A stretch of 64,000 nt of DNA from Nostoc sp. PCC 7107. GTDB taxonomy: Bacteria; Cyanobacteriota; Cyanobacteriia; Cyanobacteriales; Nostocaceae. A model generated the notes under the pieces. The model saw nothing but the letters and a program-made list of their open reading frames with translations. It did no database searches and was not told the DNA's origin. The stretch spans positions 6,218,501 to 6,282,500 of the forward strand of contig NC_019676.1 in the NCBI RefSeq assembly GCF_000316625.1, in the 5' to 3' direction. This document shows, piece by piece, positions 1 to 8,888 of the stretch (positions are counted from its first letter, which is position 1; each line of letters starts with the position of its first letter). The position numbers were made by a program, and so were the translations under genes.

Positions 1-2168
1 TCATTTTGGAATAACTTATAGATATCAGTTTGAGGTAAAATTATTCCTTCATGTAAGGATATCCATAAGTCAGATGCTGTATCTACTACAGATTTTTCAT
101 TCACTATCGCCAGAGTTTTTAAGTCAAATTCATGTCCGATACAGGCAGCCATTTTTAAGACATTTTGCGTTACTATTGGCAATTTCTCTATTTGCCGTGC
201 CATAAAATCAACAACATCATCTGTCAGCACTAATGACTGTATTACAGCAAAATCATACTGCCAATAACCTACATCAAAGTTAAATTTAATGATGCCATCT
301 TGATGTAAAGACTTCAAAAATTGAGTTGCAAAGAAGGGATTACCCTTGGTTTTAGCAAATACCATTTGCCCTAGAGGAATAGCTATCTCTTGATGGCAAC
401 CAAGAGTATCAGCAATCAAGGAATTTAAATTACTCTGATTTAGAGGTACTAGGGTAATCTGATTAATACTTGTTCCAGCTTTTTCAATTTGCTGTATTGT
501 TAAACAAAGTGGATGGGCTGGGTAAACTTCATTATCACGATATGCACCAATTAGTAAAAAGTTTCCTTCAGATTGAGTAACTTTTAGCTCTTCATCAACT
601 TCCAAAACGTCCCCATCAAATACAGGGTTCCACAAGTTATTTGTAGGTTCAGACGCAACTACAACAGCAGTTTGATTATTGGTATTATTTTGACTCATCA
701 ATAGTTGAATAAATTGCAAAGAGGCTGAGTCTGCCCATTGCAAGTCATCCAGAAAAATGACTAAAGGATGCTCTTTAGTACTAAATACTTGAATGAATCT
801 TTGAAATAATAGATTAAATCGATTTTGAGCAGCAGTTCCCGAAAGTTCCGAAATTGCTGGTTGTTTACCAATAATTTGTTCTAGTCCAGGAATTACATCA
901 ATAATTACCTGTGCTTGTTCACCCAATGCTAAGAAAATTTTGTCTTTCCATTGTTGAATTTGAGCATCAGTTTCTACCAAAATTTGCCCCATCAAGTCTT
1001 GAAAAGCCTGTACTAATGCTGATAAAGGAATGTCACGTTGGAATTGGTCAAATTTACCTTTGATGAAATAACTGCGCTGTCTAGCAATCGGTTTATGTAC
1101 TTCATTGACTACGGCGGTTTTACCAATCCCAGAAAAGCCCGCGACTAGGATCATTTCTGTCGTACCTCTGGCTACGCGCTCAAAGGCTGTAAGTAAGGTA
1201 GCAACTTCTTTTTCACGACCATAGAGTTTTTCTGGGATGAGAAAACGGTCGGAAACATCTTTAGTAGCTAACTCGAAGGTGGTAATATTACCGATTTCTA
1301 GCCATTGCTGATAGCAAGCTTCTAAGTCGTACTTAAGTCCGTAAGCACTTTGATAGCGGTCTTCGGCATTTTTAGCCATTAACTTGCTAACAATTGCAGA
1401 CAAAATTGGCGGGTGATTACGATTAATTTGCTGTACGGTTGGTGGTTGTTTAGCAATGTGAGCGTGAACCAACTCCATCGGTTCAGTGTTGGCGAAGGGT
1501 AACTGTCCGGTTAGGAGTTCAAAAAATGTGACTCCTAAAGAATAGAAATCACTGCGGTAATCAATACCACGGTTCATTCTACCTGTCTGTTCAGGAGAGA
1601 TGTAAGCTAGTGTTCCTTCTAAGACGTTAGGATTTGTCAGGTATTGAATTTCTCTTGGTAGGAGAGTAGCAATACTGAAGTCGATAATTTTAATTTCTAA
1701 AGTACTGGGGTTAATCAGGATATTTGCAGGTTTGATATCTTTATGAATAAGGCGACTGCGATGTAACCCTTCTAAAATAGATGCGATCGCTATAGCAATA
1801 GGGAAAAATTCTTGTAGTGTAATCCCAAACTCTTGTGTAGCTTTATTCTGCCGTCCCCAATCTTTGAGCGATATCCCGCCAAAGTCCTCCATGATTAAAG
1901 CATAGCCATTGCGATAATTTTCTAAACACAGAGGTTGAACTATGCCTGGTAAATTGAGGTTTTTGGTGATTGTATACTGATTACGGAATTGGGCAATTTC
2001 ACTGAAAGTAGGATACTCATTTCTTATCAGTTTAATTACTACTGGTTGGTGGTCTTGTTCCTTAATACCTCGATAAACTAAGGTTTTGCTACCACAATAG
2101 ATTTGTTCTACAACTCGATAACCAGGTAAAGAGAACACTTTATCAGATAATACTAACATTGCAGTCAT
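1..2168 (-). CDS. Multidomain Ser/Thr protein kinase with AAA ATPase domain (partial, C-terminus outside window)
   Basis: The frame is open from an ATG at 2168 to the window edge (about 722 residues), so the C-terminus is missing. The N-terminal ~270 residues are a Pkn2-type kinase: the catalytic loop reads HKDIKPAN, followed by IIDFSIATLL, where DFS replaces the usual DFG, and an SPEQTGRMNRG activation segment. A P-loop AAA/NACHT-like domain follows, with Walker A GFSGIGKT and a Walker B-like VIFLDDLQWAD. This order matches the very large cyanobacterial and proteobacterial proteins that continue into GAF and histidine kinase domains. That continuation is inferred and not visible here. Such proteins are cytoplasmic signal integrators; the target is unknown. 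The start follows the intergenic stretch directly, with a second ATG three codons later as an alternative. Confidence 0.88.
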   Translation of the reverse strand, partial: MTAMLVLSDKVFSLPGYRVVEQIYCGSKTLVYRGIKEQDHQPVVIKLIRNEYPTFSEIAQFRNQYTITKNLNLPGIVQPLCLENYRNGYALIMEDFGGISLKDWGRQNKATQEFGITLQEFFPIAIAIASILEGLHRSRLIHKDIKPANILINPSTLEIKIIDFSIATLLPREIQYLTNPNVLEGTLAYISPEQTGRMNRGIDYRSDFYSLGVTFFELLTGQLPFANTEPMELVHAHIAKQPPTVQQINRNHPPILSAIVSKLMAKNAEDRYQSAYGLKYDLEACYQQWLEIGNITTFELATKDVSDRFLIPEKLYGREKEVATLLTAFERVARGTTEMILVAGFSGIGKTAVVNEVHKPIARQRSYFIKGKFDQFQRDIPLSALVQAFQDLMGQILVETDAQIQQWKDKIFLALGEQAQVIIDVIPGLEQIIGKQPAISELSGTAAQNRFNLLFQRFIQVFSTKEHPLVIFLDDLQWADSASLQFIQLLMSQNNTNNQTAVVVASEPTNNLWNPVFDGDVLEVDEELKVTQSEGNFLLIGAYRDNEVYPAHPLCLTIQQIEKAGTSINQITLVPLNQSNLNSLIADTLGCHQEIAIPLGQMVFAKTKGNPFFATQFLKSLHQDGIIKFNFDVGYWQYDFAVIQSLVLTDDVVDFMARQIEKLPIVTQNVLKMAACIGHEFDLKTLAIVNEKSVVDTASDLWISLHEGIILPQTDIYKLFQN

Positions 2169-2485
2169 ATTCACAATATTTTAACTGCGCTTAGTATTCC
2201 CTTTAATTTACCTCCTTTAACATCGAAGTATTGTTTTTAATCAATCTGCTGTTTTTCTAGTATTTCAACGGTTATAGGGTGTTATAGAACTGTAAGTAAG
2301 AAGATATTGGTCAATTCCTAAGTTTTATTAATTTCCCTCTAAATCTCCCTTAAACAAGGAGACTTTGAGTAGGTCATTCCCTATTTTTAAGAACAGGTTG
2401 GAGCTAAAAGTATTCATATATGAATAATGGATTTTCAAACATTTTCTAAGTTTTGTAGAGCATTAATTTAACGCTCTACAGCAGT
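2169..2485. other. Intergenic region between kinase and MAPEG gene
   Basis: This AT-rich 317-bp spacer contains the promoter side of the kinase gene and the 3' side of the MAPEG gene. Apart from a hairpin at 2455-2479 I see no ORF, RNA gene or repeat. Confidence 0.5.
2455..2479 (-). terminator. Hairpin after MAPEG gene
   Basis: GTAGAGC (2455-2461) pairs with GCTCTAC (2473-2479) just beyond the MAPEG stop. On the minus strand the stem is followed by AAAAC and not by a U-run, so it is only a weak terminator candidate. Confidence 0.35.
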
Positions 2486-2878
2486 TTACGACTTTACCAA
2501 AGTGATAATGATGCCAATCAGCGAACCTAAAAGTAGGACAGACCCACTAATAATAGTAATAGCAAAGCCAATCATGCGCTTTTCTGCGGCCTGATAATAT
2601 CCCCAAGCGTAGACAATTCTACCTACTAGCCAGATAGCACCGATAATTGCTCCCCACAATGGGTTGATATAAACAGAGAACAACCATAAACCCGGTAAGA
2701 ATAAAATAGTTTGTTCTAGGGTATTTTGTTGGACGCGCAGTACACGTTCAAAGTTAGGTTCTCCTGTCATTTTGGGAGGCATTACTTTGTATTTTGCTCT
2801 AGCTCGACCAACATTAATTGTGATTACCGAGTACAGCAGCAATGTTAAGGCAGTGATGAGACTAGTCCAAGGTGACAT
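2486..2878 (-). CDS. MAPEG family membrane protein
   Basis: About 130 residues with four hydrophobic segments. It carries the MAPEG signature GEPNFERVLRVQQNTLEQ near residue 40. MAPEG proteins are small membrane proteins of eicosanoid and glutathione metabolism in eukaryotes; bacterial members often have unknown substrates, though some act as membrane glutathione transferases. I place the start at 2878 (MSPWTSL...) because a GAGG ribosome-binding site lies about 8 bases upstream. A longer frame to 2923 would add 15 residues with no family support. The gene stands alone, divergent from nuiA. Confidence 0.85.
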   Translation of the reverse strand: MSPWTSLITALTLLLYSVITINVGRARAKYKVMPPKMTGEPNFERVLRVQQNTLEQTILFLPGLWLFSVYINPLWGAIIGAIWLVGRIVYAWGYYQAAEKRMIGFAITIISGSVLLLGSLIGIIITLVKS

Positions 2879-3093
2879 ATCCAAATCCTCGTTTATCAAC
2901 AAAGTATAATTCTTTCGTCTCATCTATGGGAGTTCACAGAGTTTTTTCTTGAATAAGCGCCGAGAAAATCAATATATTTACACAAAAAATGAGCGATCGC
3001 TTCAGTAATTAGAATAGTATTAAGATTACAGAAAATTTTTCTAAATATGTTGTAATTTTTAAAGCTTAATTTTATTGCCACAATCTCAATCGT

Positions 3094-3495
3094 ATGATTA
3101 ATCAAGTTACGGAAAATCTGAAGCAAACTTCTCATGATTTGCTCATGATGAGTGAATCAGAATATCCCTTTGAAGTTGTTTGCTGGAAAGATCAAGCTCA
3201 GGAGCCTTTGACTAATGAAAAACTTCTCCAATTAACAAGTCATCCTTTAGAAACCCCAATTGAACTAGTAGACTTAGATTATTTTTTTCGGAACTCTGCT
3301 GAAGAGAAAGAATGGCATAATGAAATTCAAAAACAAGATGTGCAGAAATTCCAAACTATGCTTAAAACACTCAAGCATAATCTCACAGATATCCAAGTTT
3401 ATCGTTTAGGGACGATAAATATTGATGTTTATATTATTGGTAAAACTGCATCTGGTGATTTAGCGGGAATTTCTACAAAAGTTGTAGAAACCTAA
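3094..3495 (+). CDS. nuiA: Nuclease A inhibitor-like protein (NuiA family)
   Basis: A 133-residue acidic cytoplasmic protein beginning MINQVTENLKQTSHDLLMMS, close to the length of Anabaena NuiA (135 residues). It contains the SESEYPFEVVCW stretch and ends in a C-terminal Thr (VVET). In the published Anabaena NucA-NuiA complex the inhibitor's C-terminal Thr helps bridge the nuclease metal ion, so the Thr ending is notable. Its role would be to neutralise NucA that has not been exported. It lies tail-to-tail with the nucA-like gene, 130 bp apart. The assignment rests on sequence resemblance plus the neighbouring nuclease. Confidence 0.9.
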   Translation: MINQVTENLKQTSHDLLMMSESEYPFEVVCWKDQAQEPLTNEKLLQLTSHPLETPIELVDLDYFFRNSAEEKEWHNEIQKQDVQKFQTMLKTLKHNLTDIQVYRLGTINIDVYIIGKTASGDLAGISTKVVET

Positions 3496-3537
3496 TTTTA
3501 TTTGCCTGTCTTTACACACAGATAGGTTTGAAGTTTG

Positions 3538-3607
3538 ATACCAAGTTGCCAAAGTTAGTTTTGTTGAAAATCAAAAATCAATAATTCAAACTAAGACAAC
3601 TTGGTAT
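3538..3607. repeat. 11-bp inverted repeat between nuiA and nucA
   Basis: ATACCAAGTTG (3538-3548) is repeated inverted as CAACTTGGTAT (3597-3607) around a 48-nt spacer. It sits between the converging genes and could be a bidirectional terminator or a small MITE. The ends resemble, but are not identical to, the ATACCAATT ends of the IS630 element at 36.5-37.7 kb. Confidence 0.5.
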
Positions 3608-3625
3608 AAGTTCAACTAACTATCT

Positions 3626-4495
3626 TTATAAATTGTCAACTCTAGCCTCAATTACGTTTTGAACAGAGCTAGGAACGTTAGAAAGAAAGTTGTAGGTGGT
3701 TCCCGTTGCACTAGTAAGTCTTGATTCTAAAGTATCAACACTAATTCTATAACTTCTCCAATTTGCATTTCTCACACCTTGTGTATTGGGTATATCTACC
3801 GCAATTACCCTTGTACTGGTAGTTACACTACCAGCTCCAGAATTTGGTTTATTTAAAACTACAATCACCTTGTAAGTTCTGGCTGGGACAGTGATTGTAC
3901 CACCCGTAGGTGTTGTAATCGTGTTTCTCGCACCATTTGACCCTGTACCACCAGTGCCATAAGAACCAGCAATAACATAGAGTTCTGTGCTTGAGGTGAC
4001 TAAACTTCTAGTATAGTTTTCCAAATTCGCCCATACACCTTGATTATTATCCGGGGCTTGGGGAATGATATTTGTCATAAAAAATGTAGCCGAATTGTTA
4101 GCAACTGTGTTAGTTCTATCGGCAGAAGGAGTCATGTGTCCTCTGTCAAAGCCGCTACCTGTATAATCTGTACCTTGGACTCGATAGCAACCAGAAGGTA
4201 AGGTAGTATCTGCACGAAAATCATCTTGGCGAGGCGCACTTCCTAACCATGATGTGTTTAATTGCCAACTTACCCAATTTGGTGTGCCGCGAAAACAGTT
4301 ATGTGAAGTGGCATACTGAAATTTACTTAATAATAAATTATTGGTACTACTGCCTGCATTAGTGGGATTTCCCATCGCTAAATGATTTACATTGGTTTGA
4401 GCCGTTAGGGGCTTTTGAACAGAATTAAATATGGCAAAAACTGCTGCTGGTAAAGCAATAGGTAGAATAAACTTGAAAAATTTAGACTTGTGCAT
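3626..4495 (-). CDS. nucA: Secreted DNA/RNA non-specific endonuclease (NucA family)
   Basis: 289 residues with an N-terminal signal peptide (basic start, hydrophobic residues about 8-24, Ala-rich exit near 32-34). The beta-beta-alpha-metal nuclease signature DRGH is at 117-120. Spacing matches Anabaena NucA exactly: R89, H120, N151 and E159 correspond to NucA R93, H124, N155 and E163 (general base, Mg ligand and phosphate-contacting residues). It should degrade DNA and RNA outside the cytoplasm. Two Cys (67 and 103) may form a disulfide. The convergent neighbour encodes the matching inhibitor. A palindromic sequence lies 85-122 bp upstream. Confidence 0.95.
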   Translation of the reverse strand: MHKSKFFKFILPIALPAAVFAIFNSVQKPLTAQTNVNHLAMGNPTNAGSSTNNLLLSKFQYATSHNCFRGTPNWVSWQLNTSWLGSAPRQDDFRADTTLPSGCYRVQGTDYTGSGFDRGHMTPSADRTNTVANNSATFFMTNIIPQAPDNNQGVWANLENYTRSLVTSSTELYVIAGSYGTGGTGSNGARNTITTPTGGTITVPARTYKVIVVLNKPNSGAGSVTTSTRVIAVDIPNTQGVRNANWRSYRISVDTLESRLTSATGTTYNFLSNVPSSVQNVIEARVDNL

Positions 4496-4810
4496 TTGTG
4501 GTTATTTGTATAAACAAAGCAAAGTTTTCTCTGTATTGATTACAGAAAATAAGCAAAACTTAGCGATTGAAATATAAATCCGGTTTAATAAGAGGAGGTA
4601 AAAACAATGTAAACCGGACATTAATTTTTAGTAATGATTAGTGCTAAATATTAGTACAATTTCTGAATAGTGATTTCCGCATAAGTACTGTATGAAAAGA
4701 TAATTAACTGGAAATAAACACAGTTAAAACAGATAAATATATACTTTCTCTAGAGAAAATTTCTCAAGCTGGTAATTCCTACGTTGGGTGAAATGAAGAG
4801 AAACCCCAAT
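4496..4810. other. Intergenic region upstream of nucA with inverted repeat
   Basis: CCGGTTTA (4580-4587) and TAAACCGG (4610-4617) form an 8-bp inverted repeat with a 22-nt loop, about 85-122 bp upstream of the nucA start codon. On the plus strand the loop holds AGGAGG followed by ATG-TAA, a start codon directly followed by a stop. It could be an operator for nucA or chance. The rest of the region shows nothing. Confidence 0.4.
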
Positions 4811-7800
4811 TTAGGTTCTACCTACAAGGCTGGCGACTACTGTAGCTAACTCAGCAGGTTCTATTGGTTTAGGTAAATGTAGTTGAAAACCTTCTTTAAT
4901 AGCACGCATTCGGTCTTCGGCTCTAGCGTAGGCGGTTAAGGCGGCTGCGGGAATTTTACCACCTTGTTCTGGAGATTGCGATCGCAATTGGCGAATTAAT
5001 GAATAACCATCTTCACCGGGCATACCGATATCACTAACTAATACATCGGGTTTCCACTGAGAAATTACTTGTAATGCTTCTTTAACTGAACTCACTGCTT
5101 GAACTTGGGCTTGACATTGTTGCAGTACTGTGGATATATATTCCCTGGTGTCGGTTTCATCATCTACTACCAGGACGCGTACACCAGCTAATAAGGGAGG
5201 TACAGGTGCAAGACTGTCTGCTTCTAGTAGGCCAACTGGTGCAGAAATAGTTTCTTTGTTGGGCAACAGTAAGGGTAATTGGACTATAAAAGTCGTACCT
5301 TGTCCTTCTCCTGGGCTATCTACATTGACAGTCCCACCGTGCAGTTCTACTAGATGATGGACGATTGCTAAACCTAGTCCTAAACCACCGTGCGCCCTGG
5401 TACTGGAACTATCGGCTTGACGAAAGCGATCAAAAACGTAAGGTAGAAACTCGCGCTGGATACCTACACCTGTATCAATGATTTGAATTTGTGCGTAGCT
5501 GAGAGATTCGGTCACATGACCAACACTTCTGGAGATGTGAATTTCCACTCTCCCGCCTTGGGGTGTAAACTTAATGGCATTAGAGAGCAGATTCCACATA
5601 ATCTGCTGCAAGCGATCGCTATCACCAGAAATGACAAATTGGCTGGCGTTATGCGGTAAATCTCCTTGATTAACCCTAGAAAATTGCAACTCAATTTCTT
5701 TAGCTTGGGCGGCTAAAGTCACAGTTTCAATGGTTGATTCAATAATAGTGATCAGATTGCACGGAGAAACTTTGAGATTTAACTTACCCCTAATCATCCG
5801 AGAGATATCGAGTAAGTCTTCAATCATTTGAGTTTGTATTCTAGCATTGCGCTCAATGGTTTCTAAGGCTTTGGCAATTTGAGTTTCGTTCAGGTTGCGA
5901 CTACGTAGCAGCTGCGCCCAGCCGAGAATTGCATTGAGGGGCGATCGCAATTCGTGAGAGAGTATGGCTAAAAACTCATCTTTCATCCGGTTGGCTTGTT
6001 GCAACTGCTCGGTTTGCTGTTGCAAAGAACTAATTAAACTCGCTCTTTCCATTGCGATCGCAATTTGGTCGCAAATTGCCTGCATCATCCCTCTTTGATT
6101 TTCGGTGAAGAAATCCCGTCGGCAACTACCAAAAGAAAGGGTACCGAACAACTTACCTTGAGCAATTAATGGGTAACAGTAGTAAGCCTTCACACCTAGT
6201 GAGCGAATTAATTCTGTTTTGGGGTCGCTTGATTGCTGGACATCTTCTACATATATTAATTGGTGACATTGGGCTGCTGTACCGCAGACTGCTTTACCAA
6301 ATTCTAATAACTCAATTTCTTTTGCTAGTTCTGGTGTCACGCCGCCATAAGAAGCGAGACGCATTACTTGAGAGTTATCTTCAATCAAATAGTTGAAGTA
6401 AACATCTAAATTAATTTGTTCTTGAAGATGGCGGAAAACTCTGTCTATCAAAGCCACTGGTTGCTGGCTAGATAAAAGAGCGCTGGCTGTACTAAATAAT
6501 AATTGCAGCCTTTTATTACCTAGAGATAATGCCTTTTCTGCTTGCTTGAGTTTAGTGATATCTTGAAATACCAACACACAGGTAGCTGGATAGCCGTGCA
6601 TTGCTGGCAGTGTATCTGCAAATATTAATAAGGAATATACACCTTGGTTAGTGTGCCAGTCCATTTCTACATTATGCAACCGCTCACCACGGGCAACTCG
6701 TACCCCTGGCATTTGCTCATTAGGAATGCGGTTGCCTGTGGCATCTGTGCAATAGTAGGCTGTGTGATAATCTTCGGCTGGCACATCTTGGGGAAATTCG
6801 CCGCCTGCTAATTCGTTGGCGGTGCGATTCGCAAATTTTACCCGTGCAGTTCCTGGCTCAATAAATAGCAATGGTCTGGGCATGAGATTTAACACATCTT
6901 CCAGCCATTTTTGTTGCTGCTGCTGTAATTCCTCAGCTTGCTTGCGGCTCGTAATATCTAAGAATGCGCCAATACAACCCCTGCTGTTACCTTCTTCATC
7001 AAATAAAGGGGCGACATATTCTAACAACTTGGTGACTTGGCCGTTGTTATGAACAATATCTAATTCAAAATCTAGAACTTCTACACCATGCGCGGCGGAA
7101 TACTGCATAGGTAGTTCTTCTGGCAAGAGTTCTCTACCTTCACGGTATATTTTAAAAGTTGTGGGTCGTTCTGCAACAGGGGCGGTGAGAGAAGCATTAA
7201 TCTCGCTTGAGATGCCCAATTGCTTGGCGAAACAAGGGTTAACACGAATATTTCTACATTCACGATCTTCCGCAATGCCAATTCCTATAGGAATCACATC
7301 TAATAAGGTTTGCAACTCGACAACTCGCCGTTGTAAATCTCGATTGAGTTGCAGGATTTTTTCTTGTGCTTGTTGGCGTTCGGTTAAGTCCAGAATAAAA
7401 GCTACAGATTCTTGCTGTTGTTCTCCCACTAATACGTAACCAACTAACACTGGTATACACATACCATCTTTGCGAAGATATTCTTTTTTGTATGGTGTAC
7501 AAGCGCCATTAGTATTTGTTTTAGCTTGGGCGATCGCTTGTTCATCTAAATGCTGATACTCTGGCAGTGTGATGGTATCCCGCTTTAAGTGACCTGCGAG
7601 TAAATCTTCGCGGGTATAACCAACCATCCTCAGAAACTCGTCATTTGCTTGGTGAATATTGCCGTAAACATCACCAAGCAAGATTCCAATGACGTTAGCA
7701 TCTACAAAACTTTTAAGTTTTTCTTCATAGGTTCTCAAGGCTGTTTGCGTGCGTTCGTTGTTGAACCACAGGCGCTCTACCACCGCAGCACATTGCCAAA

Positions 7801-8704
7801 TCAACAGGGCAAAAATAATAATTAAAATCAGTGCAAATACTGCTATGGCAAAATCCGGCTCATAATATCCGGCTCGCTGGCCTTGAACTATCAACCAGCC
7901 TAATAATAAAGGTACAGCGATCGCAGCTATCAATAAACGACGCGCCAGTAAACCGCCATAACTTTCACCGGTAATTACGCGCATAAATCCTTGGTCTACA
8001 TTTGACCAAAGAATTCCCATACACAGCACACTAAACAGTAATACTGTGTGTAATGCCATCGGTGTTCCATTCGCAAAGAGACTGTAGAGAATTTTGATGT
8101 TGTAGGTGTAACCGATAAGCGCTTCTAGGGAAATCACCCCAGCCATCAGAGTCAGAATTTGACTATACCAATAGCGGCGTTCACTGGTTGAATCAGTCAA
8201 AAGTTCTAAAGCACAGCCTAGGAAAAAAAAGTTAGCTGCTGTGTTTAATCCCATCCTGCCTGGATAAGATGTCAACAAGGGAGTTTGTGTGTCCCGAAAC
8301 AGTAGCTCATCAATGCCAAAATTTGCGCCAAATAAATATTGAATAATTGTGAGTAAGGCAATTATGATTGGTATTAAACTCAATGCTCTAGCCAACCACA
8401 AATAAATAACTGGCCGTCTTCGCTTGAGTTTCTGTCTAAAATCTACATCAGTCTGCTTGTTTTTGTTGATTTGTGACAGCCACAGCGACATACCTAATAA
8501 GATAAAACACAGCGCTGTGTTGACCTTCATTGTGAACAAACTAGGGTTGTTACCCATTTTGAGAAATTCAATGTGGAACATCCATCCAAGCAGCACAAAA
8601 CTACCTGCAAGGATGGCGATCGCTGCTGCAACCTTGACCAATATTGAATTTCGTACATCTTGCATTTGCAAGCGGTTGCTATTTGGCATTGATATTTTTG
8701 TCAC
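4811..8704 (-). CDS. Membrane hybrid sensor histidine kinase (PAS-PAS-PAS-GAF-HisKA-HATPase-REC)
   Basis: 1297 residues. Roughly eight membrane segments occupy residues 25-310. PAS domains lie near 330-445, 465-590 and 605-720, each followed by the usual ERQQAQEK/SRKQAEE linker. A GAF domain covers about 735-905. The H-box HELRSPLNAILGW, N-box NLLSNAIKF, G1 DTGVGI and G2 GLGLGLAI then follow. A C-terminal receiver (about 1175-1290) has VLVVDDETD, the phospho-acceptor in VSDIGMPGEDGY and the LPKPI lysine. All phosphorelay residues are present, so it should autophosphorylate and pass phosphate to its own receiver. The signal and final target are unknown. The start is GTG at 8704; ATG at 8689 is an alternative. 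No regulator gene adjoins it. Confidence 0.94.
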   Translation of the reverse strand: MTKISMPNSNRLQMQDVRNSILVKVAAAIAILAGSFVLLGWMFHIEFLKMGNNPSLFTMKVNTALCFILLGMSLWLSQINKNKQTDVDFRQKLKRRRPVIYLWLARALSLIPIIIALLTIIQYLFGANFGIDELLFRDTQTPLLTSYPGRMGLNTAANFFFLGCALELLTDSTSERRYWYSQILTLMAGVISLEALIGYTYNIKILYSLFANGTPMALHTVLLFSVLCMGILWSNVDQGFMRVITGESYGGLLARRLLIAAIAVPLLLGWLIVQGQRAGYYEPDFAIAVFALILIIIFALLIWQCAAVVERLWFNNERTQTALRTYEEKLKSFVDANVIGILLGDVYGNIHQANDEFLRMVGYTREDLLAGHLKRDTITLPEYQHLDEQAIAQAKTNTNGACTPYKKEYLRKDGMCIPVLVGYVLVGEQQQESVAFILDLTERQQAQEKILQLNRDLQRRVVELQTLLDVIPIGIGIAEDRECRNIRVNPCFAKQLGISSEINASLTAPVAERPTTFKIYREGRELLPEELPMQYSAAHGVEVLDFELDIVHNNGQVTKLLEYVAPLFDEEGNSRGCIGAFLDITSRKQAEELQQQQQKWLEDVLNLMPRPLLFIEPGTARVKFANRTANELAGGEFPQDVPAEDYHTAYYCTDATGNRIPNEQMPGVRVARGERLHNVEMDWHTNQGVYSLLIFADTLPAMHGYPATCVLVFQDITKLKQAEKALSLGNKRLQLLFSTASALLSSQQPVALIDRVFRHLQEQINLDVYFNYLIEDNSQVMRLASYGGVTPELAKEIELLEFGKAVCGTAAQCHQLIYVEDVQQSSDPKTELIRSLGVKAYYCYPLIAQGKLFGTLSFGSCRRDFFTENQRGMMQAICDQIAIAMERASLISSLQQQTEQLQQANRMKDEFLAILSHELRSPLNAILGWAQLLRSRNLNETQIAKALETIERNARIQTQMIEDLLDISRMIRGKLNLKVSPCNLITIIESTIETVTLAAQAKEIELQFSRVNQGDLPHNASQFVISGDSDRLQQIMWNLLSNAIKFTPQGGRVEIHISRSVGHVTESLSYAQIQIIDTGVGIQREFLPYVFDRFRQADSSSTRAHGGLGLGLAIVHHLVELHGGTVNVDSPGEGQGTTFIVQLPLLLPNKETISAPVGLLEADSLAPVPPLLAGVRVLVVDDETDTREYISTVLQQCQAQVQAVSSVKEALQVISQWKPDVLVSDIGMPGEDGYSLIRQLRSQSPEQGGKIPAAALTAYARAEDRMRAIKEGFQLHLPKPIEPAELATVVASLVGRT

Positions 8705-8888
8705 CGCATCTCTAACTAGACTAGCGTGCTGAAATTTGAGTTTTTTATAGGTTTACATCTTTTATTGTTCATCTGGGATGTTACTATTAACTGGCTATTT
8801 TTTCATCTACCTATAATAAGACTATAATTTTATTTTTGCTAAACTATCTCCATCTTGATTGCTGCTTTTTTATTCCCTCTCGACACAA

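Noticed and set aside
2920-3135. Minus-strand ORF of 71 codons
   Set aside because: It overlaps the nuiA start region and the MAPEG upstream frame and shows no coding character.
5130-8732. Several ORFs antisense or out of frame within the hybrid kinase gene
   Set aside because: They are shadows of the strongly supported 1297-residue frame.
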